NCBI GenBank assembly: GCA_000961575.1
Contig: LADP01000002.1
Coordinates: 1-58,843, forward strand
From: Peptococcaceae bacterium BRH_c8a
Lineage (GTDB): Bacteria; Bacillota; Desulfotomaculia; Desulfotomaculales; Desulfallaceae
Length of the DNA stretch: 58,843 nucleotides
Direction of reading: 5' to 3'
In this document: positions 8,186 through 15,683 of the stretch, one piece after another
How the letters are laid out: every line of letters starts with the position of its first letter
Position numbering within the stretch: position 1 is the first letter of the stretch
The notes under the pieces: model-generated
What the model was told of the DNA's origin: nothing
What the model saw: only the letters and a program-made list of their open reading frames with translations
The model's database searches: none
Translations under genes and position numbers: made by a program

Positions 8186-8539
8186 CTAGGAAAACTTTTT
8201 AAATACCCCCATGAATTCCTCCAAGGAATCCTTTAAATCCCGGTTATCCCGCAAGTCGCTGTCTATCTGCTCGGCCAGGTGGCAGCCCAGTACGGTGATG
8301 CCCACCCGGTTTATCGCCGCCTTGATGGCCGCCAGTTGGATGACGATATCCCCGCAGTCACGGCAGTCCGTCACCATTTTCTGCACCCCGCGCACTTGTC
8401 CTTCAATTTTCCTCAACCTGCTGAGCACATCTTTTTGCATTTCCTGATCCCGCGTCACCGTTATTTGTTCTTTTTCTGCTGCAGAATTATTATCGCTGCG
8501 GCTATTCTTGGTTTTTCGTTCTGCCCCCAATATCATCAT
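8186..8539 (-). CDS. CsoR/CstR-family thiol- or metal-sensing repressor
   Basis: 117 residues with the DUF156 all-helical core 'VLSRLRKIEGQVRGVQKMV'. The family's first ligand Cys is present (Cys62 in DCGDIVIQLAA) and so is the His 25 residues later (His87). The third CsoR copper ligand, expected at 91, is Gln. Instead there are Cys86 next to His87 and an extra Cys59. So neither the Cu(I) set (Cys-His-Cys) nor the exact CstR Cys pair is conserved. Three CsoR-type palindromes lie in its divergent upstream region facing tusA-hdr. I infer sulfane-sulfur sensing from the neighbours. An unusual 30-residue polar N-terminal extension precedes the core; the start may be 8539 or 8536. Confidence 0.88.
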   Translation of the reverse strand: MMILGAERKTKNSRSDNNSAAEKEQITVTRDQEMQKDVLSRLRKIEGQVRGVQKMVTDCRDCGDIVIQLAAIKAAINRVGITVLGCHLAEQIDSDLRDNRDLKDSLEEFMGVFKKFS

Positions 8540-8561
8540 CCCCTGTATTTTAGCGTCTAAT

Positions 8562-8580
8562 TATACCCCCGTATGGTATA
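8562..8580. promoter_or_regulatory. CsoR-type operator 1 (repressor gene side)
   Basis: TATACCCCCGTATGGTATA has inverted TATACC/GGTATA arms around a G/C core, the layout of CsoR/CstR operators. It lies 23-41 bases before the repressor start, which suggests autoregulation. Confidence 0.65.
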
Positions 8581-8638
8581 CATGAATTATAAACCAATGT
8601 TTTATTAAATTCAATATAAAAGTCTTAAAATATAGGCC

Positions 8639-8668
8639 TTGACATGCAAGTGTAAACGTAGTAATTTT
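8639..8668 (+). promoter_or_regulatory. Possible sigma-70 promoter toward tusA
   Basis: A perfect TTGACA (8639-8644) is followed after 17 bases by TAATTT. An operator-like sequence lies just downstream at 8685-8700. The distance to the tusA start (about 165 bases) is long, so another promoter near 8792 (TATAAA) may be the main one. Confidence 0.4.
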
Positions 8669-8684
8669 ATATTAATCTACCAAT

Positions 8685-8700
8685 GGGGGTATGGGTATAA
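8685..8700. promoter_or_regulatory. CsoR-type operator 2 (half-like)
   Basis: GGGGGTATGGGTATAA carries the GGTAT half-sequence twice and resembles the right halves of the two better sites on either side. Confidence 0.4.
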
Positions 8701-8777
8701 GTTAAACGGTCATTGGTAGCCTTAATAACCCCAGTTAATTAAGGTTAGAATAGGGTGCTAAGCGATTGGAACAACGA

Positions 8778-8796
8778 ATACCCCGGTATGGTATAA
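8778..8796. promoter_or_regulatory. CsoR-type operator 3 overlapping a tusA-hdr -10 region
   Basis: ATACCCCGGTATGGTATAA shares ATACCCC...GTATGGTATA with the operator at 8562. It overlaps a TATAAA at 8792-8797 that could be the -10 element of the tusA operon. Binding here would block transcription. Confidence 0.6.
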
Positions 8797-8833
8797 AGAA
8801 CGATAGTTTATTACTTAAGGAGGATGATATTAT

Positions 8834-9088
8834 ATGGCACCGGAAGAACTGAAAAATATTAAGGCGGATAAAATTGTAGACGCGCGGGGAACATCCTGCC
8901 CCGGCCCGATCCTGGCGGCCAAGAAATCCATTGCAGAAGTGCAGACGGGCCAGGTCATGGAAGTATTGGCCTCTGATTCGGGCACTAAGAAAGATATTCC
9001 GGCCTGGTGTAAAAAGACCGGCAACGAGTTTATGGGTTTGGTGGATGACGCAGGCACGTACAGGTTGTTTGTCAGGAAGACCAAGTAG
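8834..9088 (+). CDS. tusA: TusA/SirA-family sulfur carrier protein
   Basis: 84 residues with the diagnostic CPGP motif (Cys22 in TSCPGPILAAKK) that carries persulfide sulfur. AAGGAGG lies 10 bases before the ATG. TusA proteins pass sulfane sulfur between enzymes; in sulfur oxidisers they sit beside sHdr and DsrE proteins. Here it is the first gene of the hdr operon behind a CsoR-type operator. It probably delivers or accepts sulfur for the Hdr complex. A second Cys (AWCKK, about residue 59) is present. Confidence 0.9.
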   Translation: MAPEELKNIKADKIVDARGTSCPGPILAAKKSIAEVQTGQVMEVLASDSGTKKDIPAWCKKTGNEFMGLVDDAGTYRLFVRKTK

Positions 9089-9141
9089 TTGGTTAGCAGT
9101 AACCCCTAACCAACTAACCAACTAGCCAGGAGGCGGAAAGA

Positions 9142-9570
9142 ATGACTAACGTGACAAGTGAAGGCAAGGATTTTAACCCTAAAATCCTTGCCTTTTCCAC
9201 CAATAACATCTCCGACCCCGGCATCGACCTGGCCGGCAGTTCGCATTTGCACTACCCGCCGGGGGTAATGGTGATGAGCATGCCCTGCACCAGCGGCATC
9301 AAGCCCGAGTGGGTGCTTTACGCGGTGGAAAAGGGCTTTGACGGGGTCTTCATTGCCGCTGACGGTGAGGAGTGCGCTTACCTGCCCGACTGTGCCGAGC
9401 GAACCACCCACATGATTAAGCGGGCGCAAGCAATGCTGCAGCAAAAAGGTTATGACCCACAGCGGCTGCGGATGTCGGCAATCTGTTCGGTTTGTGCCGG
9501 CCCTTTTACCAGCCAAATCAAGGAGTTTCATCAAACGCTAAAAAATTTAGGACCTGCCAGGAAGGAATAG
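9142..9570 (+). CDS. mvhD: MvhD-like electron-transfer subunit (divergent)
   Basis: 142 residues that follow the MvhD/HdrA-linked pattern: an LDLAG-like segment (DLAGSSHLHYPP), then MPCTSGIKPEWVLYA, then GFDGVFIAADGEECAY. MvhD carries a [2Fe-2S] cluster and passes electrons to HdrA. Several usual cysteines are absent: the N-terminal CxWC pair reads STNNIS and the first Cys of GCHPGDC is Ala. New ones appear at Cys84 and as a C-terminal CSVC pair (115, 118). Either the cluster ligands have changed or the protein has a new role. It ends 4 bases before the hdrA fusion gene. Confidence 0.8.
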   Translation: MTNVTSEGKDFNPKILAFSTNNISDPGIDLAGSSHLHYPPGVMVMSMPCTSGIKPEWVLYAVEKGFDGVFIAADGEECAYLPDCAERTTHMIKRAQAMLQQKGYDPQRLRMSAICSVCAGPFTSQIKEFHQTLKNLGPARKE

Positions 9571-9574
9571 TGCC

Positions 9575-12295
9575 ATGAGTTACGACATACTGGTTGTGGG
9601 CAGCGGTATCGGGGGCATGGAGTCGGCCATTAAGTTGGGTGATATGGGATACAAGGTGCTGGTGGTGGAGAAGGACTCCAGTGTGGGCGGCAAAATGATT
9701 CTGCTCAGCAAGGTGTTCCCCACCTTGGACTGCGCCAGCTGTATTTCCACCCCCAAAATGGCGGCCACTGTCAACCACCCCAATATCGATGTCATGACCT
9801 ATTCCGAAGTGGAGCAAGTGCAAAGGGTGCAAAACGGGCAATTTAAGGTGCGGGTGCGCAGGAAACCCACCTTTATCAACCAGTCGGCGTGCACTGGTTG
9901 CCGGCAGTGTGAAGAGGTTTGCCATGTGGCGGTGCCCGACCAGTTCAATTTTGACCTGGTGGCCCGGCGGGCGGCCTATATTCCATTTCCCCAAGCCGTG
10001 CCCAAAAAAGCGATTATCGAGAAACGCGGCTCCTCGCCGTGCTCATTCACCTGCCCGGCGGGCATTAAGGCCCACGGCTATGTGGCCCTGGCCCGCAGCG
10101 GCAAGTTTGATGAAGCGTTTAACCTGGTGCTGGATAGCACGCCACTGGTGGGCAGCCTGGGTCGGGCCTGCTACGCGCCCTGCGAGGGGCAGTGCACCCG
10201 GGGTGGGTTGGAAGGCCCGGTGGAAATTCGGCGGTTAAAAAGCTATATTGCCGAGCGGCACTACCATGCCCACCCCCAACCGCCAGCCCTAACCACCGCC
10301 GAGCCGAAAGGCCGGCAAGTGGCCGTGGTGGGTTCGGGCCCGGCTGGGTTGACCTGCGCGTTCCAACTAGCCCGTCAGGGCTACGGAGTAAAAATATTTG
10401 AAGCTGCTTCCCGGCCCGGGGGCATGCTGGGGCTGGCCATCCCGGCTTACCGGCTGCCCCGGGAGGTACTGGACCGGGATATCCAAAACGTCACTGCTCT
10501 GGGGGTGGAGATCGCCACCAACACCAGGGTTAATAATATTGACAGTCTCCAAGAGCAGGGATTTAACGCGGTGTTCCTGGCCACCGGAACCCCCGGCAAC
10601 GCCAGGTTGGGCGTGGCCGGCGAAAACCTTAACGGTGTGACAGGCGCCCTGGAATTCCTGCGCCGGGTCAATTTAGGCGAAGATGTGAATTTGCAAGGCC
10701 AAAAAGTGGTGGTCATTGGCGGCGGTAACGTGGCTATGGATGCCGCCCGGGTAGCGGCCCGTTTAGGCGCCGCGCAGGTCGCCCTGCATTACCGGCGCAG
10801 TCGGGAAGATATGCCGGCCCACGGCTGGGAAGTGGAAGCCGCCGGCGTGGAAGGCGTGGAGTTCCACTATTTCAGTGCCCCGGTAAAGTTTAATGGCCAA
10901 GATGGCCAACTTAATACGGTTGAATTAATACGCCTGGAACCGGGTGCACCCGACGCCGGCGGCAGGCCCAAACCGGTGCCGGTTCAAGGAACCGAACACC
11001 AAGTGGCGGCCGATTTAGTGATTACCGCCGTAGGCCTGGTGCCGCAAGCCGCCGGCTTGGCCGACGGGTTAAAGTTAAACCCCAACGGCACTGTGTTGGT
11101 TAACGCTGATACTCTCCAGACAGCGGTGCCCCACGTGTTTGCCGGTGGCGACGTGGTGACCGGCCCGTCGATGATCGTTAATGCCGCGGCCCAGGGTAAA
11201 AAAGCCGCGTTTTATATTGATCGCTACCTACGCGGGGAGCAGTTGGCCGGGGTGAACTACGACGACAGGCTGCCCGTGGTGGATCAAAAAGAGGTCATGG
11301 GCAGGCAGCAAAGTTACAGTAACCTGCCGGCTGTGGGTACCAAGAACCAGAACGGTACAAATATGACCGGCCAAACTAGCGCTGGCAGCGTCACTGAACC
11401 CGCGCTCACCGAGGCAGAGGCGCGGTACAGCGCGGGCCGGTGCCTGGACTGCGGCGTGTGTTCGGAATGCAGCCAGTGTATTACCACCTGCCCGGCCAAC
11501 GCCGTGGATATGGCGATGCGGGAGCGGGTGGAAGAGGTTGAAGCTGCTGCGGTGATTATGTCCACCGGATTCAAACTGTTTCCGGCTGAACTAAAAACCC
11601 AGTACGGTTACGGAACGTTAAAAAACGTCATTACCGGCATGCAGATGGATCGCCTGTTAGCGCCCACCCGGCCTTACAACTCGGTGTTGCGCCCCGGCGA
11701 CGGCAAGGTGCCCGATAATATCGCCTTTGTGCTGTGCACCGGATCCCGGGACTGCACGGTGGATAACCAACTGTGCTCCAGGGTGTGCTGTATGTATTCG
11801 GTGAAACATAACCAGCTGATTATGGGGGCGCTGCCCCTGGCCGACGTAACAGTTTATTACATGGATATCCGGGCTTTTAGCAAGGGTTACGATGAGTTTT
11901 ACCAACAGGCCGAGGCGATGGGCGCCAATTTCGTGCGAGGCCGGATTGCCAGAATTGACGAAAATCAAGATGGCAACCTGGTGCTACAGTATGAGGATAT
12001 TGCCAACGGCGGTCAGACGGTCACCGCCGAGCATGACCTGGTGGTGCTGTCAGTGGGCATGCTGCCCAATACCGACGCTTACAATATTTTCTCCGGCGAG
12101 TCACTGCAAACCGATGACTTCTCCTTCGTCAAAGAAATGGATGAAGATATCGACCCGGGCCGAACCAGTATTGACGGGGTTTTTGTCGCGGGGACGGCCT
12201 CGGGAGCCAGGGATATTCCCGACTCCATCCTGCATGCCGGGGCGGCCGCGGCTCAGGCGGCGGCTTACGTGGAAAGGGCAAGGGTGAAAAGATGA
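9575..12295 (+). CDS. hdrA: HdrA with inserted GltD/NfnB-type NAD(P)H oxidoreductase
   Basis: 906 residues. The N-terminus is an HdrA FAD fold (GSGIGGMESA at 8-17) with TLDCASCISTPKM and a ferredoxin motif CTGCRQCEEVCHV. Residues of about 150-560 are a complete glutamate-synthase-small-subunit type module: CSFTCPAGI, ACYAPCEGQC, a second FAD motif GSGPAGL (about 251), NAD(P)H motif GGGNVAMD (about 381) and AGGDVVTGPSMIVNAAAQG (about 523). A 4Fe-4S segment (CLDCGVCSECSQCITTCP, about 622) and the rest of HdrA follow, with CTGSRDC and CSRVCC. It should let the Hdr complex take electrons from or give them to NAD(P)H, possibly by flavin-based bifurcation (inference). It overlaps the next gene by 4 bases. 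Confidence 0.92.
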   Translation: MSYDILVVGSGIGGMESAIKLGDMGYKVLVVEKDSSVGGKMILLSKVFPTLDCASCISTPKMAATVNHPNIDVMTYSEVEQVQRVQNGQFKVRVRRKPTFINQSACTGCRQCEEVCHVAVPDQFNFDLVARRAAYIPFPQAVPKKAIIEKRGSSPCSFTCPAGIKAHGYVALARSGKFDEAFNLVLDSTPLVGSLGRACYAPCEGQCTRGGLEGPVEIRRLKSYIAERHYHAHPQPPALTTAEPKGRQVAVVGSGPAGLTCAFQLARQGYGVKIFEAASRPGGMLGLAIPAYRLPREVLDRDIQNVTALGVEIATNTRVNNIDSLQEQGFNAVFLATGTPGNARLGVAGENLNGVTGALEFLRRVNLGEDVNLQGQKVVVIGGGNVAMDAARVAARLGAAQVALHYRRSREDMPAHGWEVEAAGVEGVEFHYFSAPVKFNGQDGQLNTVELIRLEPGAPDAGGRPKPVPVQGTEHQVAADLVITAVGLVPQAAGLADGLKLNPNGTVLVNADTLQTAVPHVFAGGDVVTGPSMIVNAAAQGKKAAFYIDRYLRGEQLAGVNYDDRLPVVDQKEVMGRQQSYSNLPAVGTKNQNGTNMTGQTSAGSVTEPALTEAEARYSAGRCLDCGVCSECSQCITTCPANAVDMAMRERVEEVEAAAVIMSTGFKLFPAELKTQYGYGTLKNVITGMQMDRLLAPTRPYNSVLRPGDGKVPDNIAFVLCTGSRDCTVDNQLCSRVCCMYSVKHNQLIMGALPLADVTVYYMDIRAFSKGYDEFYQQAEAMGANFVRGRIARIDENQDGNLVLQYEDIANGGQTVTAEHDLVVLSVGMLPNTDAYNIFSGESLQTDDFSFVKEMDEDIDPGRTSIDGVFVAGTASGARDIPDSILHAGAAAAQAAAYVERARVKR

Positions 12296-14007
12296 GCGAC
12301 AGAAGAATAGGCGTATATATCTGTCACTGTGGCGGAAACATTTCCGATTACGTCAATGTGGAAACGGTGCGGCAGGCAGTGGCCAACGAGCCGGGGGTGG
12401 TGGTGGCCAAAACCGCCATGTTCAGCTGCTCCGACGCTACCCAGCAGGAGATGATCCAGGACATCAGGGAGCAAAACCTGGACGGACTGGTGGTGGCCTC
12501 GTGCTCGCCCAAGCTGCACCTGCCTACATTCCGAGAAGTAGCCAGGCGGGCCGGGTTGAACCCTTACCGTTACACCCAGGTAAACATTCGGGAACAGTGT
12601 TCCTGGACCCACACCAACGACCACGCGGGGGCCACTGAAAAAGCCGTCCGGCTGGTGCGGGCCGGGATAGCTCGTACCAACCTGACCGACCCGCTGCAAC
12701 CAATCGTGATCGATACCGTGCCGGCGGTACTGGTGGTGGGCGCGGGTATTGCCGGCCTGCGGGCAGCCGTTGGCCTGGCCGACCTGGGTTTATCGGTTTA
12801 CCTGGTGGAAAAATCACCAAACCCCGGTGGCCGGGTGGGCGGTTTAGGGGCCATGTACCCGCACGGCAAAAACGGCCGCCAGTTGATTGACCGGCTGGTG
12901 GGCGAGGTACGAAAAAGAGAACTGGTGACCCTGTTTACCAACGCCGAAATGGTAGCCAAATCGGGCACTATCGGCAGCTTTAACGTCAAAATCCGGGTCG
13001 GTGGTAAGGCACCCGGGGAAATCAGCGTCGATGTGGGGGCCATTGTCGTGGCCACCGGCTTTGATAACTACCAGCCAGCGGCGGGCGAGTACGGATACGG
13101 TATGGATGGTGTAATCACCCTGCCGGAATTCAAAAAACTGCTGGATGGCACGGCCGGGGAACTGGAGTATAACGGCCGGCAAGTAAAGGATATCGTTTAT
13201 ATCTACTGCGTGGGCAGCAGGCAGCAGGGCGGGGAAAACCCGAACAAATACTGCTCCCGCTACTGCTGCAACGCGGCGGTGCATGCATCGCTGCAAGTGT
13301 CCGAAAAAAGCCCCCGGGCGCACCAGTTCCACCTTTACCGGGATGTGCGTACCTACGGTAAGTACGAACTAATGTACAATGAGGCCCGGGAAAAGGGGGC
13401 GGTCTTCTGCGCTTTTGGCCGCGATGAGCCGCCGGGGGTGGCCAGCGGGCCCGACGGCAAATTGGTAGTAACTGTCCGGGATCTGCTCACTTACGGAGAA
13501 GAGCTGGCCATACCCGCCGACTTGGTGGTGCTGGTCACCGGCATGGTGCCGGCGGCAAACAGCGGGCTGACCGAGTTGCTGAAACTACCCCTGGGGCAGG
13601 ACCGGTTCTTTAATGAGATCCACCCCAAACTGCGCCCGGTGGAAACCATGGTGGACGGTGTATTCATCTGCGGTACCTGCCAGGGGCCCAAGAATTCATC
13701 CGAGAGTGTGGCTTCGGCACTGGCAGCGGTTTCCCAGGGTGCCTCCATTTTAAAGAAGGGGTACGTGGAACTGGAACCGCTAATCGCCGAGGTAGATCCC
13801 CAGGCTTGCGACCTGTGTGGAGACTGCCTGAATACCTGTCCTTACTCGGCCATTGAGCAAGACACCGCGGCCATTCGGATTAACAGCGCCCAGTGCAAGG
13901 GCTGCGGCGGGTGTGCCCCGGTTTGCCCCAAGGGAGCCATTAACTTGAAGGGTTACACCGACAGCCAAGTCAAGTCCATGATCGATGCCCTGCTAAAGGA
14001 GATTTAA
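12292..14007 (+). CDS. hdrA: HdrA/QmoB-type iron-sulfur flavoprotein
   Basis: 571 residues. The N-terminal domain has VYICHCGGNISDYVN and the later FSCSD and ASCSPK cysteines typical of HdrA. The FAD-binding motif is VVGAGIAGLRAAVGLADLG (about 146). A CVGSR...YCSRYCC segment follows near 304-325. Two C-terminal [4Fe-4S] motifs, CDLCGDCLNTCP and CKGCGGCAPVCP, end the protein. The ATG overlaps the previous stop (ATGA). With the HdrA-GltD fusion it gives two HdrA-type flavin subunits in one operon, so one may face NAD(P)H and the other HdrBC. Confidence 0.93.
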   Translation: MSDRRIGVYICHCGGNISDYVNVETVRQAVANEPGVVVAKTAMFSCSDATQQEMIQDIREQNLDGLVVASCSPKLHLPTFREVARRAGLNPYRYTQVNIREQCSWTHTNDHAGATEKAVRLVRAGIARTNLTDPLQPIVIDTVPAVLVVGAGIAGLRAAVGLADLGLSVYLVEKSPNPGGRVGGLGAMYPHGKNGRQLIDRLVGEVRKRELVTLFTNAEMVAKSGTIGSFNVKIRVGGKAPGEISVDVGAIVVATGFDNYQPAAGEYGYGMDGVITLPEFKKLLDGTAGELEYNGRQVKDIVYIYCVGSRQQGGENPNKYCSRYCCNAAVHASLQVSEKSPRAHQFHLYRDVRTYGKYELMYNEAREKGAVFCAFGRDEPPGVASGPDGKLVVTVRDLLTYGEELAIPADLVVLVTGMVPAANSGLTELLKLPLGQDRFFNEIHPKLRPVETMVDGVFICGTCQGPKNSSESVASALAAVSQGASILKKGYVELEPLIAEVDPQACDLCGDCLNTCPYSAIEQDTAAIRINSAQCKGCGGCAPVCPKGAINLKGYTDSQVKSMIDALLKEI

Positions 14008-14011
14008 GACT

Positions 14012-14245
14012 ATGAGAGACGTACGGGAGATCATTCGCGAGGAAATGCTAATGCGGGACCGGGTGCTGGCCGTACTTGAGGCTGGCCCCAAAACAGTGCC
14101 GGAAATTGCCGTTGCGCTGGGCTACCCGTCCGAAGAGGTCATGTTCTGGGTGATGGGTATGCGCAAGTACGGTGTAGTGGCAGAAACCGAAGAAGAAGAC
14201 GGGTACTTCAAATACCAGGCCGCAACCGCCGGGGGTGAGCACTGA
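14012..14245 (+). CDS. Small winged-helix-like protein within the hdr operon
   Basis: 77 residues. The 'VLAVLEAGPKTVPEIAVALG' segment reads as the first helices of a winged helix-turn-helix, followed by an EEVMFWVMGMRKYGVV recognition-like helix and an acidic EEED wing. It lies 4 bases after hdrA, and its TGA overlaps the hdrC ATG. Such a position suggests a structural or regulatory role linked to the complex rather than a distant regulator. No metal ligands or Cys are present. Function unknown. Confidence 0.7.
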   Translation: MRDVREIIREEMLMRDRVLAVLEAGPKTVPEIAVALGYPSEEVMFWVMGMRKYGVVAETEEEDGYFKYQAATAGGEH

Positions 14246-14535
14246 TGGTGCAAGTTAACCCCGGATTTATAGACCAGGTCGGGCAAGCCAAGACCTTTAA
14301 CGCCGCGGCGTGCATGAACTGCGGGGTCTGCAGCGCCGTCTGCCCCATGGGCATCGAACTCCTGCCCCGCAAGCTGTTCAGGTATGTACTGCTGGGTGTG
14401 GAAGATAAAGTGCGGGAAAATAGCGCCACCATTTACTCCTGCCTGCTGTGCAAAATGTGCGAAGTCAACTGCCCCGCCGGAGTGCACATCGCAGAAAACG
14501 TCAGGACTTTGCGCTATTACCTGTATAAAAAATAA
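14245..14535 (+). CDS. hdrC: HdrC-like two-cluster ferredoxin subunit
   Basis: 96 residues with two [4Fe-4S] motifs, CMNCGVCSAVCPMG and CLLCKMCEVNCPAG, spaced as in HdrC. The last four bases of the upstream gene overlap its start (TGATG). HdrC connects the flavin subunit to the HdrB active site. It is shorter than many HdrC proteins (about 180 residues) but keeps both clusters. Confidence 0.92.
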   Translation: MVQVNPGFIDQVGQAKTFNAAACMNCGVCSAVCPMGIELLPRKLFRYVLLGVEDKVRENSATIYSCLLCKMCEVNCPAGVHIAENVRTLRYYLYKK

Positions 14536-14542
14536 AATCATT

Positions 14543-14636
14543 AGTCAGTAGTCAGGAGTCAGGAGTCAGGAGATAAAATCAGCAAGCGGCGAGCATAATC
14601 TCCATTCTGACTACTGAATTCTGACTCCTGACTACT
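14543..14636. repeat. Palindromic repeat element between hdrC and hdrB
   Basis: The left arm contains three direct copies of AGTCAGGAG (14543-14573). The right arm (about 14600-14636) carries their inverse, CTGACTCCTGACTACT. The arms pair over at least 15 bases, leaving a loop of about 27. It has no coding potential and looks like a MITE or REP-type insertion. hdrB keeps its own ribosome site just after it. Confidence 0.7.
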
Positions 14637-14659
14637 TGAAACTCAAAGGAGCGAGGACT

Positions 14660-15622
14660 ATGCCTTTGCCGACCGGCGATACCATTGGAATTTTAGCGGA
14701 TAACCTGCGTCTCAGGAAGTCCGTGCTGCCCATCCCGGCGGGCGTGGCCACCCGGTGGTCCCGGGGCCTTAATCTGCCTCGGGGTGGGGAAACCGTACTG
14801 TACACCGGCATGATGTACCAGCTAATACCCTACATCGCAGCCATGAGCAAGGCCCAGGGCAAGGTGGAAGATTCTCCGCTGGCCAATTTTGTCCGGTTGG
14901 GCCGGATGATTAACAAGGTGGTCAATATCTCGGGTTTCATGGCCAGGCCCGCCAGGGATATGCAGGTTCGGTATGATGGGATGCTGGTTGGGATAGCCCG
15001 TTTGCTGGAACAGGCCGGGGTGGAGTTTGGCTACCTTTATGAAGAGGAACTGTACTCTGGTGCCCTGGTATACGACCTGGGGGTAGACGACGTTTTTGCT
15101 CAGCACGCCCGGGAAGTTTATCAAACGTTTCGCAAAAAAGGGGTTAAAAACGTCATTACCGTGGATCCCCACACCACCAACATGCTGCGCTCGGTATACC
15201 CGCAACTGATTGAAGGTTACGACCTACAGGTTCGCAGTTACCTGGAAGTGTTGGCCGAACGCCTGCCCGCCACCGGGCCAGCACCGGGCGGTGCCGATGT
15301 GGTCATTCACGACTCGTGCGTGTACGCCAGGTACGAAAACATTATCGAGCCCCAGCGCAAACTGCTGGCCGCGGCCGGGATTAAAGTCAAGGAACCCAGG
15401 GACTCAGGCAAATTCACCCTCTGCTGCGGCGGCCCGGCTGAATCACTGTTCCCCAAAAAGGCTCTGGAGCGGGCCGCCATACGGGTAGCCCAACTGCAGG
15501 CCGTATCCCGGCAGGGCGTCACCATGTGCCCCATCTGCCTGGTCAACCTGCAAAAAGCTGCCGGCCCAGACATGAACCTCCGCGACATCTCCGAATACCT
15601 CACCCAGGGGGTCAGGCCTTAA
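14660..15622 (+). CDS. hdrB: HdrB-like subunit with one intact CCG domain
   Basis: 320 residues from the ATG at 14660, which has AAAGGAG seven bases upstream. The C-terminal CCG domain is intact: HDSCVYAR (about 219-226), LCCGGPAESLFP and MCPICLVN supply the Cys set for a noncubane cluster. The N-terminal CCG domain keeps its fold signature but has lost every Cys: YTGMMYQLIP, LYSGALVYDLG and VDPHTTNML stand where Cys-bearing motifs occur. So it probably has one active cluster, not the two of methanogen HdrB. Substrate may be a TusA/DsrE-bound disulfide or trisulfide (inference). Confidence 0.88.
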   Translation: MPLPTGDTIGILADNLRLRKSVLPIPAGVATRWSRGLNLPRGGETVLYTGMMYQLIPYIAAMSKAQGKVEDSPLANFVRLGRMINKVVNISGFMARPARDMQVRYDGMLVGIARLLEQAGVEFGYLYEEELYSGALVYDLGVDDVFAQHAREVYQTFRKKGVKNVITVDPHTTNMLRSVYPQLIEGYDLQVRSYLEVLAERLPATGPAPGGADVVIHDSCVYARYENIIEPQRKLLAAAGIKVKEPRDSGKFTLCCGGPAESLFPKKALERAAIRVAQLQAVSRQGVTMCPICLVNLQKAAGPDMNLRDISEYLTQGVRP

Positions 15623-15683
15623 CTAACTATACTAACTAGTGTATTGATATATTTAAATATTTAAAATAGCGGGGGGTACGGTT

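Noticed and set aside
8778-8833. Sigma-54 promoter for the tusA-hdr operon
   Set aside because: No GG-N10-GC with the consensus around it was found between the repressor and tusA; the CsoR-type sites overlap a sigma-70-like -10 instead.
9106-9534. Long minus-strand open frame opposite mvhD
   Set aside because: It is the shadow of the GC-rich coding gene on the plus strand, has no ribosome site and no protein-like composition.
14543-14636. Triple AGTCAGGAG repeat as a CRISPR or direct-repeat array
   Set aside because: The units are contiguous, 9 bases long, lack spacers and have an inverse arm, so it is a palindromic element.
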